Source: Phreatobacter cathodiphilus (GTDB lineage: Bacteria > Pseudomonadota > Alphaproteobacteria > Rhizobiales > Phreatobacteraceae). Taken from it: a DNA stretch of 64,000 nucleotides. Made by a program: the position numbers and the translations under genes. The stretch lies in NCBI RefSeq assembly GCF_003008515.1, contig NZ_CP027668.1:2348001-2412000 (forward strand). Reading direction: 5' to 3'. Shown piece by piece: positions 17,437-27,213 of this stretch. A model generated the notes under the pieces. It saw only the letters and a list, made by a program, of their open reading frames with translations. It was not told the DNA's origin and made no database searches. Position 1 is the stretch's first letter, and each line of letters begins with the position of its first letter.

Positions 17437-18186
17437 ATGGCCTTCGGTCTCAGACGGCTGCTTCCCCTTGCCGGCACCCTGATCGTCGGGCTCGGCGCAA
17501 CGGCGGCGAGTGCCCAGGATGCGGTGACCACCGGCGCCGTCAACATGCGCGCGGGCCCCGGCACGCAGTACGAGCGCATCACCACCCTTCCCGCCGGCGC
17601 CCCGGTCGACGTCGCGGATTGCACCGGCTCCTGGTGCCGCGTCGTCTATCGCGGCCTGACCGGCTATGTCGCCCGCAGCCTCCTCGACGAGGACGGCGGC
17701 GTGGTCGAGGCGCCCCCGCGCGTCTATGTCGAGCCGCCGCCAGTCTATGTCGAGCCGCCCTATTTCTACGGGTCTCCCGGCTACTACGGCCCCTACCGGC
17801 CCGGCTTTCGTCCGCCCTATCGTCCCGGTCGTCCCGACTGGCGTCCGCCCACGCGGCCCGACAGGCCTGACTGGCGTCCGCCCACGCGGCCTGACAGGCC
17901 CGACTGGCGCCCCCCGGGCCGTCCTCGTCCGGGCTGGGATGGCGGCGGTCCGCGCCCCGGCGGCTGGGGCACGGGCGGAGCCGGTCGTCCCGGCATGGGC
18001 TCGCCCGGCGGCGGGGGCCCGCGCCCCGGCATGAGCGGCGGTGGCGGCGGTCCCCGGCCCGGAATGACCTCGCCGGGTGGCGGTGGTCCGCGCCCGGGCA
18101 TGGGCGGCGGTGGCGGCGGTCCGCGTCCCGGCTTCGGTGGCGGCGGTCGTCCCGGCGGCGGCCCGGGCCGCCCCGACCGGAACTGA
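17437..18186 (+). CDS. secreted SH3-domain protein with proline/glycine repeat tail
   Basis: A 249-residue exported protein. A signal peptide (LLPLAGTLIVGLGATAASAQ) is followed by one bacterial SH3 domain (VTTGAVNMRAGPGTQYERI... to GYVARSLLDEDGG, about residues 28-90). After that comes a low-complexity tail: tyrosine/proline-rich, then repeats of DWRPPTRPDRP, then repeats of GGGGPRPGM. SH3b domains of this kind bind cell-wall or surface ligands. The ATG at 17437 is chosen for the signal peptide; the open frame upstream overlaps the HlyU gene. Confidence 0.85.
   Translation: MAFGLRRLLPLAGTLIVGLGATAASAQDAVTTGAVNMRAGPGTQYERITTLPAGAPVDVADCTGSWCRVVYRGLTGYVARSLLDEDGGVVEAPPRVYVEPPPVYVEPPYFYGSPGYYGPYRPGFRPPYRPGRPDWRPPTRPDRPDWRPPTRPDRPDWRPPGRPRPGWDGGGPRPGGWGTGGAGRPGMGSPGGGGPRPGMSGGGGGPRPGMTSPGGGGPRPGMGGGGGGPRPGFGGGGRPGGGPGRPDRN
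17836..17920 (+). repeat. 33-base tandem repeat inside the SH3 protein gene
   Basis: Two almost identical 33-base units (17836-17868 and 17869-17901) and a partial third encode DWRPPTRPDRP copies. Unit number could vary between strains by slippage. Confidence 0.85.
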
Positions 18187-18210
18187 TCCGGCCAGACATG
18201 ATCTCTGCGG

Positions 18211-18234
18211 CGGCGGGCTTCGGCCCGCCGTTTT
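18211..18234 (+). terminator. Rho-independent terminator after the SH3 protein gene
   Basis: A perfect 8-base-pair stem CGGCGGGC/GCCCGCCG closes on a stable TTCG tetraloop and is followed by four T. It lies 24 bases after the stop. Confidence 0.85.
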
Positions 18235-18250
18235 GCGTTCTGCCGAGGCC

Positions 18251-18862
18251 TTACTTCTCCTGCAGGGCGAGCCGCGCGCCGAGGGCCACGAAGGCGCCGG
18301 CGAAGATCCGTCGCATCCAGGCCATGACCGCCGGCCGGGAGATCACCTTCTCCCGCATCGCGGCGGCGAAGAGGCCGTAGACGGCGAAGACCACGAAGGT
18401 CATCGCCATGAACACGCCCGACAGTTCCAGCATGCGCTGCAGCGGAGCCGCCTCGCCCGCCGGGATGAACTGGGGCAGGAAGGCGACGAAGAAGATCGAC
18501 AGCTTGGGGTTCAGCACGTTGATGGCGATGCCGTCGAGGATCACTCGCCAAGAGGAACGCCGGTCGTCGGCGGCCTCCACCTTCAACGCGCCGTCCTCGC
18601 GCAGCGTCTGCCAGGCCATCCAGAGCAGATAGGCGACGCCGGCATATTTGACCGCATTGTAGGCGAGCGCGCTGGTGTGCAGCAGCGCGGCAAGGCCCAG
18701 CATCGCGGCCACCAGATGCGGCACGATGCCGAGCGTGCAGGCGAAGGCGGCGAGCACGCTCGCCCGGGAGCCGCGCGAAAGGCCGGCCGCCAGCGTGTAG
18801 ATGACGCCCGTGCCGGGCGAGGCCACGATGATCAGGGTGGTCAGCAGGAATTCGAGGGACAT
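18251..18862 (-). CDS. LysE/RhtB family amino-acid exporter
   Basis: A 203-residue inner-membrane protein with about six hydrophobic helices. The N-terminal segment has the family's SPGTGVIYTLAAGLSRGSRAS (key residues S-P-G near 18), and a middle segment has INVLNPKLSIFFVAFLPQF near 125-143. Members export lysine, threonine, homoserine lactone or similar solutes. The start at 18862 is preferred over an ATG 18 bases upstream because MSLEFLLTTL fits the family N-terminus. No cognate LysG-type regulator is adjacent. Confidence 0.9.
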   Translation of the reverse strand: MSLEFLLTTLIIVASPGTGVIYTLAAGLSRGSRASVLAAFACTLGIVPHLVAAMLGLAALLHTSALAYNAVKYAGVAYLLWMAWQTLREDGALKVEAADDRRSSWRVILDGIAINVLNPKLSIFFVAFLPQFIPAGEAAPLQRMLELSGVFMAMTFVVFAVYGLFAAAMREKVISRPAVMAWMRRIFAGAFVALGARLALQEK

Positions 18863-18941
18863 GGGCGCACTCCGCGGCATCGGCCACGATCAGGCCCGAG
18901 CCGCCCGCCCCTTGGCAAGCCAGGAACCGCCTTGATCCAAA

Positions 18942-18961
18942 ACTTAGGTATTGACCTAAGT
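18942..18961 (+). promoter_or_regulatory. ArsR operator, perfect inverted repeat
   Basis: ACTTAGGTATTGACCTAAGT is an exact 8-base inverted repeat with a 4-base spacer, 24 bases before the start of the ArsR-type gene. A candidate -35 TTGACC (18951-18956) lies inside it and a candidate -10 TAGCCT (18974-18979) follows after 17 bases, so bound repressor would block polymerase. Autoregulation is inferred. Confidence 0.7.
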
Positions 18962-18985
18962 GTTAGCGCTGGGTAGCCTCCTCCC

Positions 18986-19336
18986 ATGAACGCAGCGCCC
19001 GCCCGCCTCGACGACACGTTCCGCGCCCTCGCCGACCCGACCCGCCGGGCGGTGGTGGAGGCGCTGGGCCGCGGCCCGGCCTCGGTCAGTGACCTCGCCC
19101 GCCCCTTCTCCATGGCCCTGCCGAGCTTCCTCCAGCACCTCAAGCTGCTTGAGGAGTGCGGCCTCGTCGCCACGGAGAAGCGCGGCCGGGTGCGCACCTG
19201 CCGGCTGAAGCCGGAACCGCTCGCCGCGGCGGAACACTGGCTCGAGGCGCAGCGCAGCCTGTGGACCTGCCGCCTCGACCAGCTCGACGCCCTGCTCGCC
19301 ACACTGAAGGACGAGCCGCGCGACGGGTCCGCCTGA
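18986..19336 (+). CDS. ArsR/SmtB family transcriptional regulator
   Basis: A 116-residue winged-helix repressor with RALADPTRRAVVEALGRGPASVSDLARPF and the recognition helix MALPSFLQHLKLLEECGLV near residues 43-61, then the wing KRGRVRTCRL. It lacks the usual metal-binding cysteine pair in the recognition helix region, so it is more like the ArsR regulators paired with AHSA1 genes than a metal sensor. The AHSA1/SRPBCC gene follows 32 bases downstream. No ribosome-binding site is evident before the ATG, which fits a leaderless start. Confidence 0.92.
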   Translation: MNAAPARLDDTFRALADPTRRAVVEALGRGPASVSDLARPFSMALPSFLQHLKLLEECGLVATEKRGRVRTCRLKPEPLAAAEHWLEAQRSLWTCRLDQLDALLATLKDEPRDGSA

Positions 19337-19368
19337 TCACCTTCCCCCCAACAAGCAGCCGAGGAGAC

Positions 19369-19857
19369 ATGCCCATGACCCCCGAACCCCATTTCGTCTT
19401 CGATCCCGCCCTCGACCTGGAGCTCCGCCGCGAGGTGGACGTGCCGCCGCAGCTCGTCTGGCGCGCCTGGACCGAGCCTGCGCTGCTGATGAAGTGGTTC
19501 ACGCCCGCTCCCTGGCGCACGACGCTCTGCGAGCTGGACGTCCGCCCCGGTGGCGGGTTCCGCACGGTGATGGAGGGGCCGAACGGGGAGAAGCACGACA
19601 GCACCGGCTGCGTGCTTCACGTGATCCCGGAAAGGCTGTTCGTCTTCACCGACGCCCTCGGCCCGGGCTTCCGCCCCACGGGGAGCGCCTTCATGACCGG
19701 GGTGATTTCCATCGAGGCGACGGCGAAGGGCACGCTCTACACCGCCCGGGCCCTCCACAAGGACCCCGAGGCGAAGAAGCAGCACGACGACATGGGCTTC
19801 CATTCGGGCTGGGGCACGGCGCTCGATCAGCTGGTCGCGCTGGTGAAGGGGATGTGA
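19369..19857 (+). CDS. SRPBCC/AHSA1 domain protein
   Basis: A 162-residue START-like (AHSA1) domain protein. Typical elements are LRREVDVPPQLVWRAWTEPALLMKWF near 20-46, LDVRPGGGFRTVMEGPNG, and the C-terminal helix DDMGFHSGWGTALDQLVALVK. AHSA1-like proteins bind hydrophobic ligands, and those coupled to ArsR regulators are frequent in proteobacteria. A GAGGAGA site precedes the ATG at 19369; a second in-frame ATG lies two codons on. It is probably co-transcribed with and controlled by the regulator upstream. Confidence 0.9.
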   Translation: MPMTPEPHFVFDPALDLELRREVDVPPQLVWRAWTEPALLMKWFTPAPWRTTLCELDVRPGGGFRTVMEGPNGEKHDSTGCVLHVIPERLFVFTDALGPGFRPTGSAFMTGVISIEATAKGTLYTARALHKDPEAKKQHDDMGFHSGWGTALDQLVALVKGM

Positions 19858-19859
19858 GG

Positions 19860-20294
19860 TCAGCAGGCGGCGACGAGGTCGGCGACACGGGGGTCGTCGT
19901 CCCCGATCGCGTCGACGATCATGAATGCGTACCGCGCGACCGGATAGCCGATGACCTGGTCACGGGAGACGGCACGGGCGGCGAGGTCCTTGAATTTCTC
20001 AAGCCCGGGAGCCGCATCCACGACCATGAAGCTGTTAGCGGCGCGCCGGAACAGCATGCTGAGCAGGAAGCGGTCGTCGGGCGTGGTGCCATCGCCCCAT
20101 TCGCCCATGACCAGATCGATTCCGGCATCGTGTCCGGGGTCCCCCACCGTCCATCGGCAATAGTAGACGGCAACTGCGCCTCCGTTATCGTGATGGATCT
20201 CACCCCAGATCGTCCGGGACAGCCGTCCGCAGCACGGGCAGTCGAAGGTCGACTGCCCTCGGGCGGTGGCGTGGATCGGGCGGGGCTCTGCCAT
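19860..20294 (-). CDS. uncharacterised protein with a CPCC cysteine knuckle
   Basis: A 144-residue soluble protein of unknown function. An N-terminal FDCPCCGRLSRTIWGE (Cys19, Cys21, Cys22) looks like half of a small metal site; YYCRW near residue 45 and a C-terminal AAC supply further cysteines. The rest is acidic and lacks membrane segments. Its stop lies 2 bases past the end of the convergent AHSA1 gene. I do not recognise the family. Confidence 0.65.
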   Translation of the reverse strand: MAEPRPIHATARGQSTFDCPCCGRLSRTIWGEIHHDNGGAVAVYYCRWTVGDPGHDAGIDLVMGEWGDGTTPDDRFLLSMLFRRAANSFMVVDAAPGLEKFKDLAARAVSRDQVIGYPVARYAFMIVDAIGDDDPRVADLVAAC

Positions 20295-20380
20295 GGCAAC
20301 CTCACGGGAGAGACCGCGAGTTCACGCCGAGGCGACAGACAATACAACCTCAGGATGAATCCTGACGAGGCTGGTTGCAC

Positions 20381-20794
20381 TTACCCCTTCCGCTCGTCGT
20401 CGTCCGTGTCGGCGTGGAAGACGTGCAGCACGTGCTGGACGATGGGCGAGAGCACCACGCCCGTGGCAAGGACGATGACCAGCCCGGAGAAGATGGCGTA
20501 GGTGCCGGCGAAGAGCTTGCCGCCATCGGTCTTGAGCTCTGTCACAGGGCCCATGCCGGAGAGGATCATCGCGGCGTTGAGGTAGGAATCGCGCCAGCCC
20601 ATGCCCTCGAAGCCGGAATAGCCGGCCATGCCCACGGTGAGGCCGAAGAGCATCAGGCAGAACCAGATGGCGATGGAGCGGCCGAGGCGTCCCCAGAGCG
20701 GCGAGTTCCGCGGCACCCGGAAGAGGGAACGCGAACGGCGGCCCGATGAGCCGCCGTTGTCTGTTCTGCCATGATCCGCCGCGTGTTCCGTCAT
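20381..20794 (-). CDS. two-helix membrane protein with a pore-loop-like segment
   Basis: A 137-residue inner-membrane protein. A basic N-terminus leads to helix 1 (about 38-60), then a re-entrant-looking segment [18 protein letters not shown] (67-84), then helix 2 (about 93-119) and an acidic tail. The TM-pore-TM layout recalls the bacterial two-helix ion-channel fold, but the potassium filter TVGYG is not present; SGMGPV occupies the place. It is transcribed in the same direction as rpoD, 31 bases downstream of its stop. Confidence 0.7.
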   Translation of the reverse strand: MTEHAADHGRTDNGGSSGRRSRSLFRVPRNSPLWGRLGRSIAIWFCLMLFGLTVGMAGYSGFEGMGWRDSYLNAAMILSGMGPVTELKTDGGKLFAGTYAIFSGLVIVLATGVVLSPIVQHVLHVFHADTDDDERKG

Positions 20795-20825
20795 GTCGAC
20801 GTTCCTCGCAGGCAGGCTTTCGGCG

Positions 20826-22817
<1,992 letters not shown>

Positions 22818-23043
22818 CTAGACCGTCCATCGCTCACGAACCGCAAGCGGCCCGCATGACGCGCCGGCGACGGGTTCAAGGCCCGCCTCAACGCCAAAAA
22901 AGGGGCTGCGCTCGCTCTCTAGCGCGCCCCCGTCAATTCCGACATCCCCGCCCTAAGGCCCTCACCCTTAAGACGTGGTGAACCATGACCTGCCGCCCCG
23001 TTGCCGCGGCGCGGTCCTGATCCGTTCGTTCTGCCGACACAAG

Positions 23044-24966
23044 TCAAGCGCTGCGACCTCCCCGCCCGGATTGCGCGCCGAAACCCTCCACCAGGGCCTC
23101 GGTCCCCACGAGCTCCGCCTCCCGCCGCTTGGCGTCCAGGAGCCAGTGTTCGTTTGCTTCGGTCGGGTCGTCGCCGAAGGCTCGCTCGGCATCCCGGATT
23201 TCCTTAATTAGCGCTTGCTTCTTGCGATGCAAGGCCAAGAGCTGGCCGAACGTCACCTCGACGTCGCTTTTTGCCGCCCCCGGCATGGCGCCCCAGACCG
23301 CCCCCGTCGACACCGAGGCGCGGACCTGATCGACCAACGCCCCGTGCCCGTCCGCCGCCAGCGCCGTGCGATAGGCCTCCTCCTCCCCCTCGACGCCCTG
23401 GGCGTGGACGTCGAGCAAGGCCGCCTTCAGCGTCTCCGCCTGCGGGTGGCGCAGGTCCAGGGCGGCGATGTCCTCCTCCTGCCCGTCGATCAGCCAGGGA
23501 TGGTTGAGGAGGGCCGTGAGGATCAGCGCTTCGCGCATCGGCAGGGCGGCGCGCGGCCCCCTGACCAGCGCGCTGGAGGCGAGCGCCGGCGAAGGCCGGT
23601 GGTCCGGCACGGCGAAGGGCGAGAAACCGCGCCCGCCGCCCCTGGCACCGCCCCCCTGCCCGCCGCCGCGCCGTTCGCGCTGCATCGGCCGGAACAGGTC
23701 CGAGAGCCGGCCGAACACGTCGTCGCGGTAATGCCGGCGCACGTTCTCGTCGCCGATCGTCGACACCACCTCGGCGAAGCGGGCTTCCAGCGCCGCGCGC
23801 TTCTCCGGCGTGCCGAAGACGCCGGCCTCGGTCTCGCGCTGCCACAGCATGCTCGCCAGCGGCTGGGCCTGCGCCAGCACCGCGTCCATCGCCTCGCGGC
23901 CGGAGGAGCGGATGAGGTCGTCCGGGTCCTGGCCCTCGGGGAGGGCGGCGAAGAGCAGGCTGCGGCCGGGCTTCAGCAGCGGCAGGGCGATGTCGATGGC
24001 ACGGTAGGCGGCGCGCCGGCCCGCCTTGTCGCCGTCGAAGAGCAGCACCGGCTCCGGCGCCATCTTCCACAACAGGTCGAGCTGGCCCTCGGTCAGCGCC
24101 GTTCCGAGCGGGGCGACCGTCTCGCCGAAGCCGGCCATCACCATGGCGATGACGTCGACATAGCCCTCGACGGCGATGACGCGGCCGCTCTTGTGCGCGG
24201 CCTCGCGCGCGGAAAAGGCGTTGTAGAGCAGCGACCCCTTGTGGAAGAGGTCGGTCTCCGGCGAGTTCAGATATTTCGCCGGCACGTCCTTTTCCAGCGC
24301 CCGGCCGCCGAAGGCCACCACCCGGCCGCGCAGGTCGGTGATGGGGAACATGACGCGGTCGCGGAACCGGTCGTAGGGCACGGGAATGTCGTCGCCGTGC
24401 ACCAGCAGCCCCGTCGCGATCATGTCGGCGACGGAGACACCCTTGGCGCCGAGATGCTCCTTCAGGGCGAAGCGCGCGCCGGGCGCATAGCCCATGCGGA
24501 ACTTCACCTGGGTCGGCGCGCGCAGCTCGCGGCCGGCGAGGTAGCCGCGGGCCTTGGCGCCGGCGCGGTCCTGCAACTGTGCCTCGAAGAACTTCGCCGC
24601 GAGCTCCATGACGTCGTAGAGGGTCTTGGCCTTCTCGGCGCGCTGCACCTCCTCCACCGAGACCTTCGGCAGGGCGAGGCCCGCCTCCCCCGCCAGCCGC
24701 TCCACGGCCTCGGGGAAGCTCACCCCTTCCGTCTCCATCAGGAAGCGGAACTGGTCGCCGTGCTTGCCGGAGGAGAAGCAGTGGTAGAAGCCCTTCTGGT
24801 CGTTGACGTAGAAGGACGGCGTCTTCTCGGCGTTGAAGGGCGACAGGCCGCGCCACTCGCGGCCCTGCTTCTTCAGCTTGACGCGCTTTCCCACCACCTC
24901 CGACACCGGGAGGCGTTGCCGGATCTCGTCCAGGAACGATGGGGGGAAGCGCATGGGGGATGCCAT
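23044..24966 (-). CDS. dnaG: DNA primase
   Basis: A 640-residue primase that lays down RNA primers at the fork. The N-terminal zinc-domain region, the catalytic core with TOPRIM motif (AVEGYVDVIAM near 265 and LLFDGDKAGRRAA near 310) and the C-terminal DnaB-interaction part are all present. The zinc ligands are degenerate: Ser42, Asn45, Cys63 and Ser66 stand where C-H-C-C is usual. The 226 bases between dnaG and rpoD hold no gene, and probably hold the rpoD promoter. Confidence 0.96.
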   Translation of the reverse strand: MASPMRFPPSFLDEIRQRLPVSEVVGKRVKLKKQGREWRGLSPFNAEKTPSFYVNDQKGFYHCFSSGKHGDQFRFLMETEGVSFPEAVERLAGEAGLALPKVSVEEVQRAEKAKTLYDVMELAAKFFEAQLQDRAGAKARGYLAGRELRAPTQVKFRMGYAPGARFALKEHLGAKGVSVADMIATGLLVHGDDIPVPYDRFRDRVMFPITDLRGRVVAFGGRALEKDVPAKYLNSPETDLFHKGSLLYNAFSAREAAHKSGRVIAVEGYVDVIAMVMAGFGETVAPLGTALTEGQLDLLWKMAPEPVLLFDGDKAGRRAAYRAIDIALPLLKPGRSLLFAALPEGQDPDDLIRSSGREAMDAVLAQAQPLASMLWQRETEAGVFGTPEKRAALEARFAEVVSTIGDENVRRHYRDDVFGRLSDLFRPMQRERRGGGQGGGARGGGRGFSPFAVPDHRPSPALASSALVRGPRAALPMREALILTALLNHPWLIDGQEEDIAALDLRHPQAETLKAALLDVHAQGVEGEEEAYRTALAADGHGALVDQVRASVSTGAVWGAMPGAAKSDVEVTFGQLLALHRKKQALIKEIRDAERAFGDDPTEANEHWLLDAKRREAELVGTEALVEGFGAQSGRGGRSA

Positions 24967-25021
24967 AGCACTTTAGCGGCGACGTTCGAAGCGGCCTTTG
25001 TGAGCCGCCTGGCGGCTTGGC

Positions 25022-25477
25022 TCAGTCCTGCGACCAGCGGTCGGCCGCCGCGTCGTCGACGTCCTTGGCGGCGACCCAGCCGCCCTCCCCGCCCGTCTCC
25101 TCGAACTTCCAGAACGGCGCCCGCGTCTTCAGGAAATCCATGATGAACTCCGCGGCGGCGAAGGCGGCCTGCCGGTGCTCCGACAGCGCCACCACCAGCA
25201 CGATGTTGTCGCCCGGCTCCATGCGGCCGTAGCGATGGACCACCAGGACGTCGGCCAGCGGCCAGCGGCCACGTGCCTCCTCCTCGATCCGCTGCAACTC
25301 GGCGAGCGCCATCGCCTCGTAGGTCTCGAGCGTCATCGCCCCGACGGTGTCCGAGCCGGTCCGGCCACGGCACAGGCCGGTAAAGGTCGCGACGGCGCCG
25401 ACGTCGACGCGCCCGGCCGTCAGCCGCTTCACCTCGGCGCCGAGGTCGAAATCCTCGCGCTGGACCCTGACCGTCAT
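25022..25477 (-). CDS. moaE: molybdopterin synthase catalytic subunit
   Basis: A 151-residue MoaE, which with thiocarboxylated MoaD converts cPMP to molybdopterin. The conserved FTGLCRG near 30, LETYEAMALAELQRIEEEA near 55, VVHRYGRMEPGDNIVLV near 78-94 and FIMDFLKTRAPFWKFEE near 115-131 (with the catalytic lysine region) are all present. Its ATG overlaps the stop of the GST gene by 4 bases, so the two are translationally coupled. The usual partner moaD is not adjacent in the window. Confidence 0.94.
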   Translation of the reverse strand: MTVRVQREDFDLGAEVKRLTAGRVDVGAVATFTGLCRGRTGSDTVGAMTLETYEAMALAELQRIEEEARGRWPLADVLVVHRYGRMEPGDNIVLVVALSEHRQAAFAAAEFIMDFLKTRAPFWKFEETGGEGGWVAAKDVDDAAADRWSQD

Positions 25478-26115
25478 GGGGCACCCGCTGCCTGGAGCGG
25501 CGCCGGTCGCCAGTCCATGCCGACATGGCCGGGAAGCGCGGCGATCCGCCCCGTCCAGTCGCGCACCGCCGGGAACAGCGCGAGGTCGAGGTCAGCCTCG
25601 TGGGCGAGATGGGTGTTGGCGTAGAGCGCGAGGTCCGCCAGCGTCAGGCGGTGGCCGGCGATGTAGGGCGTCGTCGCCAGTTGCGTCTCCATGCGCGACA
25701 GCGCCGCCTCCGCCCGCTCCATCCAGTCGTCGATGAGGTCGCGCTTCAGCTCGCGCCCGCCCGGCACCAGCGACATCCAGAAGCGCGCCTCGCCGATGGA
25801 GGGGTGATGGGCGTTCTGCTCGAAGAACAGCCATTGCATCATCACGGCGCGCTCGACCTTGTCATAGGGCACGAAATCCGTCCCCTCGCCGAGATACATG
25901 AGGATGGCGTTGGATTCGACAAGGACGGTCGTGGCGCCGAGCTGGACCACGGGGACGCGCCCGAGAGGGTTCATCGCCAGGAAGGTGGGCGTGCGCGTGT
26001 CGCCACGCAGGATGTCCACGTCCTTCAGCACGAAAGGCAGCCCGAGATGCGCCAGGAGAAGGCGCACCTTGTAGCAATTGGCGGACCGCTGCATGGCGTG
26101 GAGGACGAGGGTCAT
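25474..26115 (-). CDS. glutathione S-transferase family protein
   Basis: A 213-residue GST with a thioredoxin-fold N-terminal domain (LVLHAMQRSANCYKVRLLLAHLGLPF, the Ser/Asn region of the glutathione site; LGRVPVVQLG with cis-proline; LVESNAILMYL binding the gamma-glutamyl) and an all-helical C-terminal domain with the capping motif TLADLALYA near 160. It couples glutathione to electrophiles. It is the first gene of a GST-moaE pair. Confidence 0.9.
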   Translation of the reverse strand: MTLVLHAMQRSANCYKVRLLLAHLGLPFVLKDVDILRGDTRTPTFLAMNPLGRVPVVQLGATTVLVESNAILMYLGEGTDFVPYDKVERAVMMQWLFFEQNAHHPSIGEARFWMSLVPGGRELKRDLIDDWMERAEAALSRMETQLATTPYIAGHRLTLADLALYANTHLAHEADLDLALFPAVRDWTGRIAALPGHVGMDWRPAPLQAAGAP

Positions 26116-26145
26116 ACGTTCGTTATAGCGAACGCAGCGGGATTG

Positions 26146-27213
26146 TCAGCCGCCGGGACGCCGGGCCGCGGCCGGCTCGCAGGAGAGCGCCGGCAGGTCG
26201 AGATATCGCATCCGTTTCATCTCCCGCCGTCCGCCCGACACGGCGTCGACGACGAGGCCGCAGACCAGCATGAGGAAGGCCAGTTGCATCACCGCCGCCG
26301 ACAGGATGGCGGTGGGAAAGCGCGGCACCAGGCCGGTCTCGAGATAGGTCTGGACGATGGGCGCGGCGAGGCCGAGGCTCGCGAGGGCCAGCACGCCGGC
26401 GATCAGGCCGTAGAAACGCAGCGGCTGCACCGCACGGTACATGTTGACCAGCGTCCAGAGGATGCGGGCGCCGTCCCGGTAGGTCTTCAGCTTGGAATGC
26501 GAGTTCTCCGGGCGCTTGCCGTAGGGCAGCGGCACCTCGCCGGTGCGCAGCTTCAGATCGATGGCGTGGACGGTGAGCTCGGCCTCGATCTCGAAGCCGG
26601 AAGACGAGGCGGGGAAGGACTTGGCGAAGCGGCGCGAGAAGACCCGGTAGCCGGAGAAGATGTCCTTGAAGGGCGAGCCGAACATCGCGGTCGTGATGCG
26701 GTTGAACAGGGCGTTGCCGAAGCGGTGGCCGCGCCGGTAGGCCGCCTCCTCGCTGTCGACGCGCGCGCCGACCACCATGTCGAGCTGGTCGCGGAGGAGC
26801 AGGTCGACGAGGCCGGGCGCCGCCGTCGGGTCATAGGTCATGTCGCCGTCGGCCATGACGTAGATGTCGGCGTCGACGTCGGCGAACATGCGCCTGACGA
26901 CGTTGCCCTTGCCCTGGAACGGCTCGTGGCGGACCACGGCGCCGGCGGCGCCCGCGGCCTCCGCCGTGCCGTCGGTGGAGTTGTTGTCGTAGACGTAGAC
27001 GGTCGCCTCGGGCAGCGCGGCACGAAAGGCGCCGACCGTGGCGGCGATCGTCGCCGCCTCGTTGTAGCAGGGCAGCAGGACGGCGACGGAGGGCCGTGCC
27101 GCCTCGACCGCGAGACGGCGGGCGAGATCGTCGATGAGGGCGCGGGCCGGGCTGCCCGCGGCGGGGGCGGCGGAGGCGGGGGAGCGGGACGCGCGCTTCT
27201 GCGGTTCAGCCAC
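26146..27213 (-). CDS. family 2 glycosyltransferase with C-terminal membrane helices
   Basis: A 355-residue enzyme. The GT-A domain has VAVLLPCYNEAATIAATV near 43-60, VYDNNSTDGT near 74-83, and the metal-binding DGDMTYDP near 122-129. Two hydrophobic segments at the C-terminus (about 270-320) anchor it. The layout matches the dolichyl/undecaprenyl-phosphate glycosyl transferases (DPM1/GtrB-like). Its start overlaps the stop of the upstream polytopic gene by 8 bases; the pair probably makes and uses a lipid-linked sugar at the membrane. Confidence 0.9.
   Translation of the reverse strand: MAEPQKRASRSPASAAPAAGSPARALIDDLARRLAVEAARPSVAVLLPCYNEAATIAATVGAFRAALPEATVYVYDNNSTDGTAEAAGAAGAVVRHEPFQGKGNVVRRMFADVDADIYVMADGDMTYDPTAAPGLVDLLLRDQLDMVVGARVDSEEAAYRRGHRFGNALFNRITTAMFGSPFKDIFSGYRVFSRRFAKSFPASSSGFEIEAELTVHAIDLKLRTGEVPLPYGKRPENSHSKLKTYRDGARILWTLVNMYRAVQPLRFYGLIAGVLALASLGLAAPIVQTYLETGLVPRFPTAILSAAVMQLAFLMLVCGLVVDAVSGGRREMKRMRYLDLPALSCEPAAARRPGG

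Noticed and set aside
25010-25021. A hairpin after moaE as a terminator
   Set aside because: The GCCGCC/GGCGGC arms leave a one-base loop and there is no T run on either strand.
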